From contig LGFT01000008.1 in the NCBI GenBank assembly GCA_001509375.1, forward strand, positions 1 to 64,000: DNA of 64,000 bases, written 5' to 3'. Below, one piece after another: positions 41,666 through 52,220 of the stretch; the first letter of the stretch is position 1, and each line of letters begins with the position of its first letter. Source of the stretch: Methanothrix harundinacea (GTDB lineage Archaea; Halobacteriota; Methanosarcinia; Methanotrichales; Methanotrichaceae). Both the position numbers and the translations under genes were made by a program. The notes beneath the pieces were generated by a model. The model worked only from the letters and a program-made list of their open reading frames with translations. It had not been told where the DNA came from and did not search any database.

Positions 41666-42487
41666 ATGAGTGATCTGAAGAGAATCATACCCTGTCTCGA
41701 CGTAAAGGTCGTCGACGGCCAGCCCTCTGTCGTCAAGGGCGTCAAGTTCGTGAGTCTCTCGCGACAGGGCGATCCCGTAGAGTTTGCGATCCGCTATGAA
41801 GAGCAGGGGGCCGACGAGCTGGTCTTTCTGGACATAACCGCCTCAGCTGAGGGGCGGAAGACAATGGTGGACGTCGCCCGAAGGACCGCCCAGGCGGTCT
41901 CGATCCCCTTCGCCGTAGGCGGCGGGATCGGAAGCGTGGAGGATATTGTCGAGATCCTCGACGCCGGGGCCGAGAAGGTGGGGATCAACACCGCGGCGGT
42001 GAAGGATCCCGACCTGATCAAGAGAGCCTCGAAGGCCGTGGGATCGGAGAGGATCATCGTAGCCATCGACGCCCGCAGAAACCCCGACCTCAAAAAGGGC
42101 GCGAACGCCTTCGAGCTCGAGGACGGAAGTCGAGCCTGGTTTGAGGTGGTGATCTACGGCGGCCGAAAGCCCGTCGAGATCGATGCCATCGAATGGGCCC
42201 GTCGGGTCGAGGAGCTGGGCGCAGGGGAGATCCTTCTCACCAGCATGGATCGAGACGGGACCAACGATGGCTATGACATCCCCCTCACCCGAGCTGTCTC
42301 CGAGGCTGTAAGCGTCCCGGTGATCGCGAGCGGCGGGGCTAAAAATCCGGAGCACATGCTCGAGGCCTTCAGGAAGGCGGGGGCCGACGCCGCCCTGGCG
42401 GCGGGTATATTCCACCGCGGCGAGTTCACCGTGAGGGGGGCGAAGGAGTACCTCCGGTCTCACGGGATCGCCGTGAAACTGGACTGA
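41666..42487 (+). CDS. hisF: Imidazole glycerol phosphate synthase subunit HisF
   Basis: HisF, a TIM-barrel cyclase, makes imidazole glycerol phosphate and AICAR from PRFAR and ammonia delivered by HisH. The two catalytic aspartates are in IIPCLDVK (near residue 11) and VAIDARRN (near 130). Phosphate-binding motifs VGGGIGS and ASGGAKN are present. At 273 residues it is slightly longer than average, owing to the insert after [14 protein letters not shown]-rich sequence ahead of the gene (41577-41613) is the probable promoter. Confidence 0.96.
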   Translation: MSDLKRIIPCLDVKVVDGQPSVVKGVKFVSLSRQGDPVEFAIRYEEQGADELVFLDITASAEGRKTMVDVARRTAQAVSIPFAVGGGIGSVEDIVEILDAGAEKVGINTAAVKDPDLIKRASKAVGSERIIVAIDARRNPDLKKGANAFELEDGSRAWFEVVIYGGRKPVEIDAIEWARRVEELGAGEILLTSMDRDGTNDGYDIPLTRAVSEAVSVPVIASGGAKNPEHMLEAFRKAGADAALAAGIFHRGEFTVRGAKEYLRSHGIAVKLD

Positions 42488-42647
42488 AAGCTCAATATTT
42501 TGCTTTTACAGGCTTAACGGGTGAGCGTTAACCTCTCACACGTTGCTTTTTTGCTCTCGGCCCAGAGGCGGGGCAAAGAAGCCTCGACATCGGCGGTTAA
42601 GCTAGAGCCGACAGGACTCGCCGAACTAAAACAGTCACGAAGCAGCT

Positions 42648-42758
42648 CTAATTTTTAATCAGCTCTATGATATCCCTATAAATGTCTAGGGTTATGGAGA
42701 CGACTATGCCAGCGAATAACAGAGCCATCAAGATACCTTCAAACGCCATAACAACCAT
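42648..42758 (-). CDS. 36-residue single-pass membrane peptide
   Basis: A short frame encoding MVVMAFEGILMALLFAGIVV followed by SITLDIYRDIIELIKN. It is one hydrophobic helix with a short charged tail. A run of TATA-like elements lies directly upstream on this strand (42760-42800), which supports transcription. The ribosome binding site is weak (AGGA). A small membrane regulator or a stress peptide is possible, but I do not recognise it. The remainder of the 42488-42935 spacer has no visible gene. Confidence 0.45.
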   Translation of the reverse strand: MVVMAFEGILMALLFAGIVVSITLDIYRDIIELIKN

Positions 42759-42802
42759 TTCCTATATATTCTATATAGCGATATATTCTATATATACTTT
42801 AT
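42759..42802 (-). promoter_or_regulatory. Tandem TATA-like repeats
   Basis: ATATATTCTATATA occurs twice, 20 bp apart (42763-42776 and 42783-42796). The repeats lie immediately before the small membrane peptide and downstream of the HEAT lipoprotein gene. They may be overlapping promoters. Confidence 0.45.
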
Positions 42803-42935
42803 GTTTCAGATCTCGATGGCCTTTCTCTCCGGTTTTCTAAGCTTCTCGCGAACCTCTCGGTGGCTCCCTCTCTTCACCTCACGAATGATTATTGGAGAAC
42901 CGGCTAAAGATCATCTAGCTGTCGTTTCGCTCCAG

Positions 42936-45269
42936 CTACTCAGCTTGGATCTTCTCCAATGCTTCTTGAGCAGCACTTCGAACCCGATCGTCCTCGTCCA
43001 TCGAAGCCAGACGATTCAGAGGATCGACGGCTCTGGTATCGCCGATATTTCCAAGAGCGCGGGCTGCATCGGCGCGGATAAACCAGTATTCGTCATTAAA
43101 TACCTCGATCAGAGGATCGACCGCTCGGGGGTCACCGATATTGCCAAGAGCCGTGGAAGCATAGGACCGGACAAGCGAGTCCTCATCCTTCAAGGCCTTG
43201 ATGAGAGGATCGACCGCTCGGGGATCACCGATATTGCCAAGAGCAATGGCAGCATACTCTCGGACAAAAAAACTCTCATCATTGAGGAGCACCTGGATGA
43301 GTGGATCGATGGCCCTGGGATCACCGATATTGCCGAGAATCTGGGCAGCATATACTCTAACCCACTCAGATTTATCCTCCAGTTCCAGAATTATATCGTC
43401 CACCTCGCCCCCATCGTCCCCATATTTTGTAGCCTCGATAAAGGTCCCACCAATCTGTTCATCGGTGACAGGGGTGGCTGAAGCCTTCGTGCTGCTGAAG
43501 ATCTTCTCGTCTTCAGCATCCAACTTGTCCTCTGGAGGGGCGGCATTATCGTGCCTGGCACTGAGCTTCTGCAGAGCCAGGGCAGCCTCCTCTCTGACTT
43601 CTTTCTCTTCATCTTCTAGGGCCTCGGTAAGTGGACCGATAGCTCTGGGGTCTCCGAGCTCTCCAAGAGCGAACGCAACTCTCGATCTGGTGAACCCATC
43701 AGGGTCCTCCAAGGCCTTGATCAGCGGCTCCACTGAACTGGGATCTTTGAGGTACATTCCCAGAGAGACGGCGGCGTTTATCCTGACGATGGGATCCTCA
43801 TCATCGAGGGCCTGAATTAACGGACCAACAGCCCTGTGATCTCCGAGAGCTCCGAGGGATACGGCTGTAATGCCCCTCACAACGCCATCCTCGTCGTTCA
43901 GCTTCTCGATCAGCGGTTCAACCGCTCTTTTGTCTCCGATCCATCCGAGAGCGCTTGCGACGTTGGCTCTGACCTCTGGATCCGAATCGTTGAGAGCCTC
44001 AATCAGAGGCACCACCGCCCTCGGATCGCGAAGCTTAAAGAGTGAGCCTGCCGCATTGGAGCGAATAGTGCTATTTGGGTCTTGTAGGTCTTTGATGTGT
44101 CTTTCAAGCTCGGAGGCTTCGGCCACCGCCTCTTGCGGCTCAGATGAGCTTGTCCGAGAGCCGATGACGGCAACCGCATCGATCTCATTCCAGCCCGAGA
44201 CCTTTTCCGTATCCAGGATTATCCTGATCTGGTCAGACGGAAAAGCAGCCCCGATCTGGATAACTGTGATGGAGGATGCTGCGTCGGGCGGTGTCGTTCC
44301 TTCCCACGCCAGATGCCGCTCTCCGTTCTGATTGTATATCTCCAAACCCGTGATGGCGCCGGGGTTTAAGGACTCATAGATCTCAACTCGACTTATCAAG
44401 ACCGGCACCTCATACTCGAGATCAAGCCACTCGAACCCGCCGTCTTCTAGTTCTGGGGCCCAGGCGGTCCCGATATCTTCTTGGAAGGGATAGGTATCTG
44501 GCTCACCGCAAGCCTGCGCCGAGGACCAGGCTCCGGTCGAGCGCTCGCTGCTCGCGGTGGCCCCGATCGCCCACTGAGCCAGCTCTCTCACCTCATTCGT
44601 AGCCACTTCCGGTGGTACCCTCTCATCTATCTGCGCCCAAGGTACCTCCTCTATCAACAAAAATTCTGAATCTAACCGGGTCGCCTCGCTGAGAGCATCC
44701 AGAAAAATGCTTTCATGAAGGGCGCTTTCTTCCTCCGCTTCCTCGCACCAAACGGGGTATTCGTGGGCCAAATTTTCACGGAGGTCTCGGTGGGCGAAAG
44801 CCTTGTTCAACCAGGCCAAGGCGTATCTCGGATCGATCCTGATCGCTTCGTCATAAGCGGCTATAGCTTCTTCGTAAAAATCCCTTTTGCAAGATGCATC
44901 CTCATAACAGACGGCAGATTTAGCAATGTTCCATAAGACAACCCCTTTGTTATTCCACGCCTGAGCATTCAGGGGATTCGCACGGATTGCTTCATCGTAG
45001 GCTTCAATAGTCTCGGTGGTTATATCCTCATCAGGATTCCAAACGAGGTAGAGATTAAGGGCATAGCTCAAGTCATCCAAGATCTGGTCATCATCCATCG
45101 GCACAGATCCCATATCGTACAATATCTGGCCGAGGATCATATTTCCTTTATTTAAAAAATAAATGTCATCCGCTAAAATTGTTGACCCATCGAGAACCGG
45201 CTGACCACACCCCAGTGACACCAGCGTTGCCACCAACGCTAGCGCAAACAGAACAAATTTCAACCTCAT
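42936..45269 (-). CDS. Large lipoprotein with TPR, discoidin-like and HEAT repeats
   Basis: A 777-residue exported protein. RLKFVLFALALVATLVSLGC is a lipoprotein signal with lipobox. Residues 75-185 carry TPR units (EAIRANPLNAQAWNNKGVVLW, AAYDEAIRIDPRYALAWLNKAFA). Residues 235-370 form a beta-sandwich resembling F5/8-type domains (RVEIYESLNPGAITGLEIYNQNG). Two blocks of HEAT repeats follow (about 385-560 and 635-777): DPRAVVPLIEALNDSDPEVRANVASALGWIGDKRAVEPLIEKL and others. GGAGGCTTGAG precedes ATG 45269. It probably organises protein contacts on the outer face of the membrane. Confidence 0.85.
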   Translation of the reverse strand: MRLKFVLFALALVATLVSLGCGQPVLDGSTILADDIYFLNKGNMILGQILYDMGSVPMDDDQILDDLSYALNLYLVWNPDEDITTETIEAYDEAIRANPLNAQAWNNKGVVLWNIAKSAVCYEDASCKRDFYEEAIAAYDEAIRIDPRYALAWLNKAFAHRDLRENLAHEYPVWCEEAEEESALHESIFLDALSEATRLDSEFLLIEEVPWAQIDERVPPEVATNEVRELAQWAIGATASSERSTGAWSSAQACGEPDTYPFQEDIGTAWAPELEDGGFEWLDLEYEVPVLISRVEIYESLNPGAITGLEIYNQNGERHLAWEGTTPPDAASSITVIQIGAAFPSDQIRIILDTEKVSGWNEIDAVAVIGSRTSSSEPQEAVAEASELERHIKDLQDPNSTIRSNAAGSLFKLRDPRAVVPLIEALNDSDPEVRANVASALGWIGDKRAVEPLIEKLNDEDGVVRGITAVSLGALGDHRAVGPLIQALDDEDPIVRINAAVSLGMYLKDPSSVEPLIKALEDPDGFTRSRVAFALGELGDPRAIGPLTEALEDEEKEVREEAALALQKLSARHDNAAPPEDKLDAEDEKIFSSTKASATPVTDEQIGGTFIEATKYGDDGGEVDDIILELEDKSEWVRVYAAQILGNIGDPRAIDPLIQVLLNDESFFVREYAAIALGNIGDPRAVDPLIKALKDEDSLVRSYASTALGNIGDPRAVDPLIEVFNDEYWFIRADAARALGNIGDTRAVDPLNRLASMDEDDRVRSAAQEALEKIQAE
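43011..43345 (-). repeat. Tandem 93-96 bp coding repeats
   Basis: Near-identical units, one per HEAT repeat, recur at about 43017, 43110, 43205 and 43301. Their shared core on the plus strand reads GGATCACCGATATTGCCAAG. The high DNA identity suggests recent expansion. Confidence 0.75.
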
Positions 45270-45296
45270 CTCAAGCCTCCGCCCCGTATATGTCAT

Positions 45297-45936
45297 CCCA
45301 TCTACTATTAGGAATTTATCATCATAAGATGAGATTCAACAACCCAGGTGGGGCCTCTGCCTCAATCGCTGCCGTCACCACAATCTCTCCGGAGTCCAGC
45401 ACGGCCAGTGCCGCAACAAATCAGGCTCAATCGAATTATTGTATCCGCTCCATTATTAGAGATCATCCCTACAGGAGAAAAAATTTTAATCTCTGCGCCC
45501 TGTTCGCACTGTTTGGGTCGTGAAAGGTCCAAAATTCATCGATATTGAACCGTCTAAACGTGGAGATTGTCAAAAAAATGGCTCCTCGCTGTTTAGTGTG
45601 GGTAAACTAAAGGGGGCGCAAATCCGGCGGTCAGGTCATCACGACGTCATGATCGCCTGAAATCATACTCTTCATGAGACGAGATTGTGAAAAAATACTA
45701 CGGATTGGAGGGTTGATGCGGAAAGCCGGATCTAGTAATCTTGGTCCCGGTAGGCCGAAGGCCGGAGATGAAAGAGAGCTGCTCATCGAATTTGGAAGAA
45801 AAGGAGGGAGGAGCAAAAGTCGTCATAGGAGGTAGAGGGAGAGAATAGCATACGACTTTTGCCATGTTGTTATACGTCATTTGTCGAATATATACTTTTC
45901 GGTCTGAATATAAGGTGGAAGCCTTCTCCGGCCGGG
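45297..45936. other. Intergenic region with long inverted repeat
   Basis: About 640 bp without a supported gene. GCAAAAGTCGT (45813-45823) and ACGACTTTTGC (45852-45862) form a perfect 11-bp inverted repeat around 28 nt that contain AGGAGGT. It lies 75 bp past the trm5 stop on the minus strand, followed there by CCTTTTCTTCC, so it may be its terminator. An open frame at 45329-45523 has low-complexity Ala/Ser/Thr and no ribosome binding site. Confidence 0.5.
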
Positions 45937-46935
45937 TCAGGGCTTATGCACCTCGAAGTCGATGGCGATGTTGTACTGATGGGGCGCATAGCTTCTCACG
46001 ACCCCGCATCGGAGTATCCTGATCATCGCGCCCAAGGCGGAGGCCCCCTCTTCGACGAAGGCCATATCCCGGCCGTAGAGGTCCTCCTCGGGGGCGATGG
46101 CGTAGTAGTGGACTATTCCGCCGTCCTTCGCAATCCTCATCGCCACCTTCAGGAAATCGCGGGCGGTGTGGGGGAGGTTCATGATGACGTGGTCTGCGAA
46201 GTTTTCGTACCTCTCCGCCAGATCCGCGGCGTCCCCCTCCAGGATCTCTATTCCGTCGATCCGGTTGAGCCGAGCGTTCTCCTTCAATAGCCTCACAGCC
46301 TCGGGGTTCTTATCCACGGCAACGACTTTCGCCCCCCTTTTCGCGATCAACAGGGCGAAGGGGCCGACCCCAGCGAACATGTCGACGACGACGTCATCGG
46401 GCTTGATGAGCTTCGCCACCCTCAGCCGCTCTGTCCCGAGGCGCGGGGTGAAGTAAGCCTTCTCGAGGTCGATCCGATACCGCAGGCCGTGCTCTTTGTG
46501 GAGGGTCGTCGTCTTCTCCACCCCGGCGACGTGGCGAAACCGGCGGGTCCGATATTCCCCCTCCACCGCCGTCATGGACGATATCACCGTTCTGACGTTT
46601 CTGTGGACGGCCATGATGGCGGCGGCTGCCTCTCCGTCCAGGTCGTCCAGTATCGCCACATCCCCCACCACCTCGAAGGAGGCCCTACTCCCGAGGAGCT
46701 TCTCAACGGTCTCTCTCCGCTCGGCCTCCTCAAACTCGGCCTCCACCAGGTCGAAGTCGCCGAGGCTTCTGAGATCCTCCTCTGCCTCTGGGCTCAGGTC
46801 CAGGATGGGCAGGTAGAGATGGACCTCGTCTGATCCTATCTTCCGGTCCCTGTCGAAGGCCCCCAGCTCCACCAGCCTTTTTCGGAACGTCTCGCCCTGA
46901 CTTCGGTGTACCTTCAGCCCCCGGGAATGCGCCAC
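45937..46935 (-). CDS. trm5: tRNA (guanine-37-N1)-methyltransferase Trm5
   Basis: Trm5 methylates G37 of tRNAs using S-adenosylmethionine, preventing frameshifts. The Rossmann motif is DMFAGVGPFALLIAKRGAKVVAVDKNP, the catalytic region is MNLPHTARDFL (N-x-P-x), and the preceding EKAYFTPRLGTERLR is typical. The N-terminal about 100 residues are the D1/D2 tRNA-binding part. I choose GTG 46935 (332 residues), as GAGGTGA lies 5 bases upstream; an ATG at 46965 overlaps the end of the VWA gene. It ends the chlI-chlD-trm5 series. Confidence 0.92.
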   Translation of the reverse strand: MAHSRGLKVHRSQGETFRKRLVELGAFDRDRKIGSDEVHLYLPILDLSPEAEEDLRSLGDFDLVEAEFEEAERRETVEKLLGSRASFEVVGDVAILDDLDGEAAAAIMAVHRNVRTVISSMTAVEGEYRTRRFRHVAGVEKTTTLHKEHGLRYRIDLEKAYFTPRLGTERLRVAKLIKPDDVVVDMFAGVGPFALLIAKRGAKVVAVDKNPEAVRLLKENARLNRIDGIEILEGDAADLAERYENFADHVIMNLPHTARDFLKVAMRIAKDGGIVHYYAIAPEEDLYGRDMAFVEEGASALGAMIRILRCGVVRSYAPHQYNIAIDFEVHKP

Positions 46936-46955
46936 ATCTTCACCTCGCCCAAAAA

Positions 46956-48143
46956 TCAAGCCCAATCATCCCCGGGCCCTAGCCCCGACGCTTCCGTCTG
47001 CTCGCCCTTGATGGCGGCGTAGATCTCTTCCTGGCTTCTATCCGTCTTGACGTACCTTCCGCCGGAGGCCCTGCTGATCCTCTTCGCCAGATCCGATTCC
47101 TCGCTGCCGACGTCCACCACCAGGAGATGAACCCTCGATCTCCTCAGGTCTCGGGCGACCTCTTCGGCCTCGGCGGCTGCATCTCCTGCCACTTCCAGGG
47201 GCGCGTTGGCGCTTCCGTCGGTGATCAGAACCAGGATCGGTGTGGCTGATGGCTCCTTCTCCCGCTCCCTATTCAATAGAAGAAGGCCCGTGGAGAGGCC
47301 GCTGGCGAGGGGCGTCGTCCCGCCGTACTCGATCTCCTCCAGATGCCTCTTCGCTGTCACCACCGCCGATGTGAAGGGGAGGATCACCTCAGCCCTCCTC
47401 CCCGAGCAAGATACCAGGGCCAACCTGTCCCTTCTTGCATAGGCGTCTTTTAGGAGTTCGATCACCACCCTCCTCGTGGCATTGGCCGACTCTTCCATGG
47501 AGAAGCTGGAGTCGAGTACCATCCCGATGAGGGTGGCGACCTTCCTCCTCCTCACCTTCTCCCGGAGATCTTCCTCTCCGATGACGAGAGTGCTGCCGGA
47601 GCGGGCACCACCTGTGCGGGCGAGGGCCGCCCGGATGGTGGGGGCGAGGGCGACGTCCGTAGTCTCGCCCCTTGGCAGCCGGGCTCTGACGTACCGCCCC
47701 CTCTTTCCCCTGGCCAGGACCTCCGCCCTCCTCCCCGATGCAGGCGACCTCGACGCAGTCCTCGTCTCCCTCCGGGCGAAATGGTCGAGGATCTCGGCCA
47801 GGTCGTAACAGCTCCCTTCTTCGCCTGAATGGCCGCAAGCCGCGAGGTCTTCAAGTTCCCTGGGCTCCATCTCGACGAAGGTCTTGTCGCCGAGGAGGAC
47901 GACGGCTGCGATCTCCTCGGTCCTGACAGACGATTTCCAGGTATCGAGGATCGACTTTATCCTCGATCTGTCCTCCGGGGTGACCATTACAGCCCTCTCC
48001 CGGGGTATCCTGATCCCGATGACAGGAGCCCCGGCAAGGAATACCTTACATCCGTAATTTCGGCTCAGGTTTCTTCGACAAAGGGTCGCCAGCTCTTCGG
48101 CCGGCGGCAGAGAGGCGAGGTCCCACGCCGAAGGCATGATCAC
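46956..48143 (-). CDS. chlD: Magnesium/cobalt chelatase subunit D-like VWA protein
   Basis: A 395-residue protein ending in a von Willebrand A domain. The MIDAS motif is DSSFSM (near residue 220), with TTPLASG and ITDGSAN as the later metal-site loops. The N-terminal 200 residues do not show the AAA domain of full BchD, and contain a basic linker with [16 protein letters not shown], which matches the segment of ChlD preceding the VWA part. The GTG at 48143 overlaps the chlI stop; an ATG at 48137 is also suitable. With ChlI it would form an ATPase motor for a CobN-type cobaltochelatase; no CobN is in view. Confidence 0.82.
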   Translation of the reverse strand: MIMPSAWDLASLPPAEELATLCRRNLSRNYGCKVFLAGAPVIGIRIPRERAVMVTPEDRSRIKSILDTWKSSVRTEEIAAVVLLGDKTFVEMEPRELEDLAACGHSGEEGSCYDLAEILDHFARRETRTASRSPASGRRAEVLARGKRGRYVRARLPRGETTDVALAPTIRAALARTGGARSGSTLVIGEEDLREKVRRRKVATLIGMVLDSSFSMEESANATRRVVIELLKDAYARRDRLALVSCSGRRAEVILPFTSAVVTAKRHLEEIEYGGTTPLASGLSTGLLLLNREREKEPSATPILVLITDGSANAPLEVAGDAAAEAEEVARDLRRSRVHLLVVDVGSEESDLAKRISRASGGRYVKTDRSQEEIYAAIKGEQTEASGLGPGDDWA

Positions 48144-49348
48144 GTCACCATCGATCTGAGACTCTCAGGGCTGAACTCACCGTCGTCGAAGGGGGTCTTT
48201 CGCATCCGGTGAGGCAACACCATCTCCGCCGCCGCGACGATGTCGCTGGTCTCGACCCTCTCCCTCCCCTCGAAGGCGGCGTTGGTTCTCGCGGCCCGCT
48301 CAATCATGATGTCCGCCCGGTGGCCATCGACCCCGAATTCGATGCAGATCTGAGCTATCTTTCGTAGCTCCCCCTTTCCGGTGCCGATCCTCGGAAGAAG
48401 CTTTTTGGCGGAGATGATTCTGGACTTGAGGCGATCGCTCTCGGCTTTGAACTCATCTCTGAACTTCGCTGGATCTCTGGAGAAGGCGTTCCTCCGCTCG
48501 ATGATCTCGACCCTCTGCTCGACGTCACCGATCCCCTCCACCTCCACCTGGAGGGCGATCCTGTCGAGGAGTTGGGGCCGGAGCTCCCCTTCCTCTGGGT
48601 TCATGGAACCGACGATGATGAAGCTCGCTGGGTGGCTTGCAGACACCCCCTCCCTCTCGACGGTGTTTATCCCCATGGCGGCAGAGTCCAGGAGGGCGTC
48701 GACGACGTAGTCGTCGAGGAGGTTGATCTCGTCGATGTAAAGGATGCCCCGGTTCGCCTCGGCCAGAATCCCGGGCTCAAAGGCCCTCTCCCCGCCCCGG
48801 AGGGCCCGCTCCATGTCGAGGGATCCCACAACTCGGTCCTCAGTGGCGCCCACCGGGAGGTCGACGACCCTCGTCGGCCTCACCTCCGTAGGCAGAACGC
48901 CCAAAGCCAGCCTCTCAGCGCACTCCCAGCAGAGGTTCTCCTCGTCATTTGGGTCGCAGCCGAAGCGGCAGCCCACCACCACCTCGATCCCGGGCAGGAC
49001 CTCTGCGAGCCCCCGGACGGCTGTAGACTTGGCCGTACCCTTCTGGCCTCTTATCAGTACCCCTCCGATCGAGGGGTTGATGGCGTTTAGGATCAGAGCC
49101 CTCTTCATCTTCTCTTGGCCGACGATGGCGGCGAAGGGGTAGAGGAGCCGCTTCGACCGCGCCAGGGTGAGGCCGAAGGACCTCGATTTTTCGTCTGTGG
49201 GGTTGGAGGACGCAATCGAGGATGCTGTTCTTTCCTTTGGAGGGGCTGGTCTCGAATCAGCGTCCTTTTCAGAAGCTTTTTCAGAACTTTTTTCTCTGAC
49301 CGTTTCGATTGAAGGACTCCTTTCCCTTATGACGCCCGTGATCCGCAA
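48140..49348 (-). CDS. chlI: Magnesium chelatase ATPase subunit I-like protein
   Basis: An AAA+ ATPase of the ChlI/BchI family. After a 70-residue charged extension, the core begins [38 protein letters not shown] (Walker A GQKGTAKS), followed by CRFGCDP...CWEC, Walker [12 protein letters not shown] and [19 protein letters not shown] (sensor and arginine finger). The Cys pair set is common to this family. TTG 49348 is preceded by GAGGTGG at a good spacing; a GTG at 49357 falls inside that site. In methanogens ChlI/ChlD pairs are thought to assist cobalt or nickel insertion into tetrapyrroles. Confidence 0.9.
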   Translation of the reverse strand: MRITGVIRERSPSIETVREKSSEKASEKDADSRPAPPKERTASSIASSNPTDEKSRSFGLTLARSKRLLYPFAAIVGQEKMKRALILNAINPSIGGVLIRGQKGTAKSTAVRGLAEVLPGIEVVVGCRFGCDPNDEENLCWECAERLALGVLPTEVRPTRVVDLPVGATEDRVVGSLDMERALRGGERAFEPGILAEANRGILYIDEINLLDDYVVDALLDSAAMGINTVEREGVSASHPASFIIVGSMNPEEGELRPQLLDRIALQVEVEGIGDVEQRVEIIERRNAFSRDPAKFRDEFKAESDRLKSRIISAKKLLPRIGTGKGELRKIAQICIEFGVDGHRADIMIERAARTNAAFEGRERVETSDIVAAAEMVLPHRMRKTPFDDGEFSPESLRSMVT

Positions 49349-49358
49349 AGCTACCACC

Positions 49359-49763
49359 TCAAGAGTACCTGAGCATTATCGCCGAGAAGAGGGTTACGAC
49401 GAGCAACAACAGCCCCAAAAAGAATAGTCCGAATAGGGGGTTCAGATTGGGTTTTCTCCTTTTGATAGAAAGATTGTTGAGATAGACGAGGGAGATGCTC
49501 ATGGTAGCCAGGAATATTATCGCCGATACCAGGATCACCGACCCCGCCACGATGACGTACTCCGCAGTCCACGTATAGCTGGTGGCATATAAGAGGTCCA
49601 AAAAGAAGTCCTTGCCGTTCCTCTCGTAGGCGGAGGTGACCCAGAGCATTGTGTAGGCTATCTCCGCTGTCCCGATGACTGCCGATGTCACGGCTATGCC
49701 GAGCAGAGTGAAGATTGAGCCGATATCCGAAACCTTTACATCTATCTCCCATTCCCTCTCCAA
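49359..49763 (-). CDS. Three-helix membrane protein, unknown
   Basis: A 134-residue membrane protein with hydrophobic segments at about 17-42, 68-95 and 108-131, and a basic loop ([13 protein letters not shown]) between the last two. It is immediately upstream of chlI on the same strand, with 10 bp between its stop and the chlI start region, so they probably share a transcript. No family recognised. Confidence 0.72.
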   Translation of the reverse strand: MEREWEIDVKVSDIGSIFTLLGIAVTSAVIGTAEIAYTMLWVTSAYERNGKDFFLDLLYATSYTWTAEYVIVAGSVILVSAIIFLATMSISLVYLNNLSIKRRKPNLNPLFGLFFLGLLLLVVTLFSAIMLRYS

Positions 49764-49997
49764 ATGAGTTCACCAGCAGAGGATATGTCGAGGTGGATTA
49801 AAAGGGTTTAGATGGTCTGCTTGCTCTGACCATATCAGATTTTATCTCAGGAGGCTCTGATAGGGCTGGCTCACGCATAGGACCTGGGTCTCCGGGGGCC
49901 AAAAACATCAAATATAATACTGTCTCAATTTACAATGTGTTCGCGATCAGGATAGCCTTAAATCGATCAAAGCCCAACATCTGCTAAGGTGTGAGAC

Positions 49998-52208
49998 TTG
50001 AAAGAGATTCAGCTTAAGGTGGCCAAGGCATACCCCAACGACTCGGCGCGGGGGATCGCAAGGCTCGATCCCAACGCCCTCCTTACCCTTCGGCTATCGC
50101 CAGGAGACATCATCGAGATCGAGGGGAGGAGGACCTCCGCCGCCAAGGTATGGCGCGCCGACCGGCAGGACTGGAGCCAGGACTACATCAGGATAGACGG
50201 CTTCATCAGGCACAACGTTGGGGCGAGCATAGGAGACCGGGTCAAGATCAGGAAGGCCAAGGAGGCCGAAGCCCTCCGGGTCGTCCTCTCCCCCCCTTCT
50301 GGGGCTCACACCTATTACGGCGAGGACGCCGCCGAACAGATCAAGAGGCAGACCCTGAAGCGCCCCATCGCCCGGGGCGACATCCTCCCCATCATGAGTT
50401 CCTCGGGCCACCCTTTCATTGGCCGGATGGAGGCGGTGCCCCTGGTGGTGTCGGATACGGATCCCGAAGGCGTAGTTGTGATCACCGAGAGGACGGAGGT
50501 CTCGTTGCTGGACAGGCCAGCCAAGGGCTTCGGCTCGGTGAAAGGGACGGGGATCACCTATGAGGACGTGGGGGGCCTTCGAAACGAGGTCCAGAGGGTC
50601 AGAGAGATGATCGAGCTTCCCATGAAGCATCCCGAGGTCTTCACCAGGCTCGGAATAGAACCTCCCAAGGGGGTCCTCCTCCACGGCTCGCCGGGGACGG
50701 GAAAGACTCTGATCGCGAAGGCCGTGGCCAACGAGACTAACGCCAACTTCTTCTCCATCGCCGGTCCCGAGGTTATGTCCAAGTACTACGGCGAGAGCGA
50801 GCAGAGGCTCCGGGAGATCTTCGAGGAGGCGAACAGGAACACCCCCTCGATCATCTTTATCGATGAGCTCGACTCCATCGCCCCCAAGAGGGGCGAGGTG
50901 ACGGGCGAGGTGGAGCGGAGGGTCGTCGCCCAGCTTCTGGCGATGATGGACGGCCTCAAAGAGAGGGGACAGGTGGTGGTGATCGGGGCCACCAACAGGA
51001 TCGACGCCATCGATCCGGCATTGAGGCGGCCGGGCAGGTTCGACCGGGAGATCGAGATCGGGGTTCCCGATAGGGTCGATCGGATGGAGATCCTCCAGAT
51101 CCACGTGAGAAACATGCCTATCGACGATACGGTGAGCCTCGACGACCTCGCCGACAGGACCAACGGCTTCGTCGGAGCCGACATCTCCGCTCTCTGCAAG
51201 GAGGCGGCGATGAAAGTTCTCCGAAGGCATCTTCCTGACATATCCTTCGACGACGACATCCCCGAGGAAGTCTTAGACGAGATGTCGGTGACTGGCTCGG
51301 ACTTCGAGAACGCCCTCAAAGAGATCGAGCCCTCCGCCATGAGGGAGGTCTTGGTGGAGATCTCCGACGTCAGTTGGAAGGATGTGGGGGGCATCGGCAC
51401 CCTCCGCCAGGAGATCGTCGAGTCGGTGGAGTGGCCATTAAAGCGTCCCGCCAAGTTTGAGGAGATGGGGATCAGACCCCCCCGTGGCGTTCTTCTCTAC
51501 GGCCCGCCGGGGACGGGAAAAACCCTGATTGCAAGGGCCGTTGCTCGGGAGACTAAAGCGAACTTCATATCGGTCAAGGGACCCCAGCTTCTTTCGAAGT
51601 GGGTCGGAGAGTCGGAGAAGGCGGTGAGGGAGGTATTCAAGAAGGCGAGACAGGTCTCCCCCGCCATAATCTTCTTTGACGAGCTCGACGCCATAGCCCC
51701 CATGAGAGGGATTGAGGAGGGGCACAGGACCAGCGAGCGGGTGGTAAACCAGCTTCTTGCGGAGCTGGACGGCCTTGAGACCCTCAAGGACGTGGTGGTG
51801 ATCGCTGCCACCAACCGGCCTGACATCATCGATCCCGCCCTCCTGCGGTCCGGGAGGTTTGACCGCCTTTTGTTCGTCGGGCCCCCCGACCGGGCGGGAA
51901 GGCTTGAGATCCTCAAGATCCACACCTCAAAGACGCCCAGCGGCGATGACGTCAGCCTGGAGGAGCTGGCGGAGCTGACGGAGAGCTACGTGGGTTCGGA
52001 CCTCGAGTCCCTCTGCAGGGAGGCGGCGATGCTGGCCCTGAGAGAGGACCCAGAGGCAAACGAGGTGGAGATGAGACATTACCGAGAGGCGCTGAAGAGG
52101 GTGAGGCCCAGCTTCGAGGAGAACATGGTGCGGTACTATGAGCGGATCAACGAGAGGTTCAGGGGCGGCGTCAAGGTTGACCCGAGCTCCTACCTGGGAT
52201 ACCGGTGA
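49998..52208 (+). CDS. cdc48: CDC48/p97 (VAT) AAA+ ATPase
   Basis: A double-ring unfoldase that feeds proteins to the proteasome in archaea. The N domain (1-190) has [23 protein letters not shown]. The D1 Walker A is GSPGTGKT (about 230-237) and Walker [13 protein letters not shown]; the D2 Walker A is GPPGTGKT (about 501-508) and Walker [13 protein letters not shown]. Sensor motifs GATNR and AATNRP and arginine fingers GRFDREIE are present. At 736 residues the length is standard. The start is TTG at 49998 after AAGGTGTGAG. A PRC-barrel gene follows after 12 bp. Confidence 0.96.
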   Translation: MKEIQLKVAKAYPNDSARGIARLDPNALLTLRLSPGDIIEIEGRRTSAAKVWRADRQDWSQDYIRIDGFIRHNVGASIGDRVKIRKAKEAEALRVVLSPPSGAHTYYGEDAAEQIKRQTLKRPIARGDILPIMSSSGHPFIGRMEAVPLVVSDTDPEGVVVITERTEVSLLDRPAKGFGSVKGTGITYEDVGGLRNEVQRVREMIELPMKHPEVFTRLGIEPPKGVLLHGSPGTGKTLIAKAVANETNANFFSIAGPEVMSKYYGESEQRLREIFEEANRNTPSIIFIDELDSIAPKRGEVTGEVERRVVAQLLAMMDGLKERGQVVVIGATNRIDAIDPALRRPGRFDREIEIGVPDRVDRMEILQIHVRNMPIDDTVSLDDLADRTNGFVGADISALCKEAAMKVLRRHLPDISFDDDIPEEVLDEMSVTGSDFENALKEIEPSAMREVLVEISDVSWKDVGGIGTLRQEIVESVEWPLKRPAKFEEMGIRPPRGVLLYGPPGTGKTLIARAVARETKANFISVKGPQLLSKWVGESEKAVREVFKKARQVSPAIIFFDELDAIAPMRGIEEGHRTSERVVNQLLAELDGLETLKDVVVIAATNRPDIIDPALLRSGRFDRLLFVGPPDRAGRLEILKIHTSKTPSGDDVSLEELAELTESYVGSDLESLCREAAMLALREDPEANEVEMRHYREALKRVRPSFEENMVRYYERINERFRGGVKVDPSSYLGYR

Positions 52209-52220
52209 GTGGGGTGGATC

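Noticed and set aside
43011..43345. Possible CRISPR-like array
   Set aside because: The 93-96 bp periodicity corresponds to HEAT repeats in a coding frame; there are no short identical repeats with unique spacers, and no cas genes are present. No CRISPR array was seen anywhere in the window.
45329..45523. Plus-strand ORF with Ala/Ser/Thr-rich start
   Set aside because: Low complexity, no start signals, no recognisable domain.
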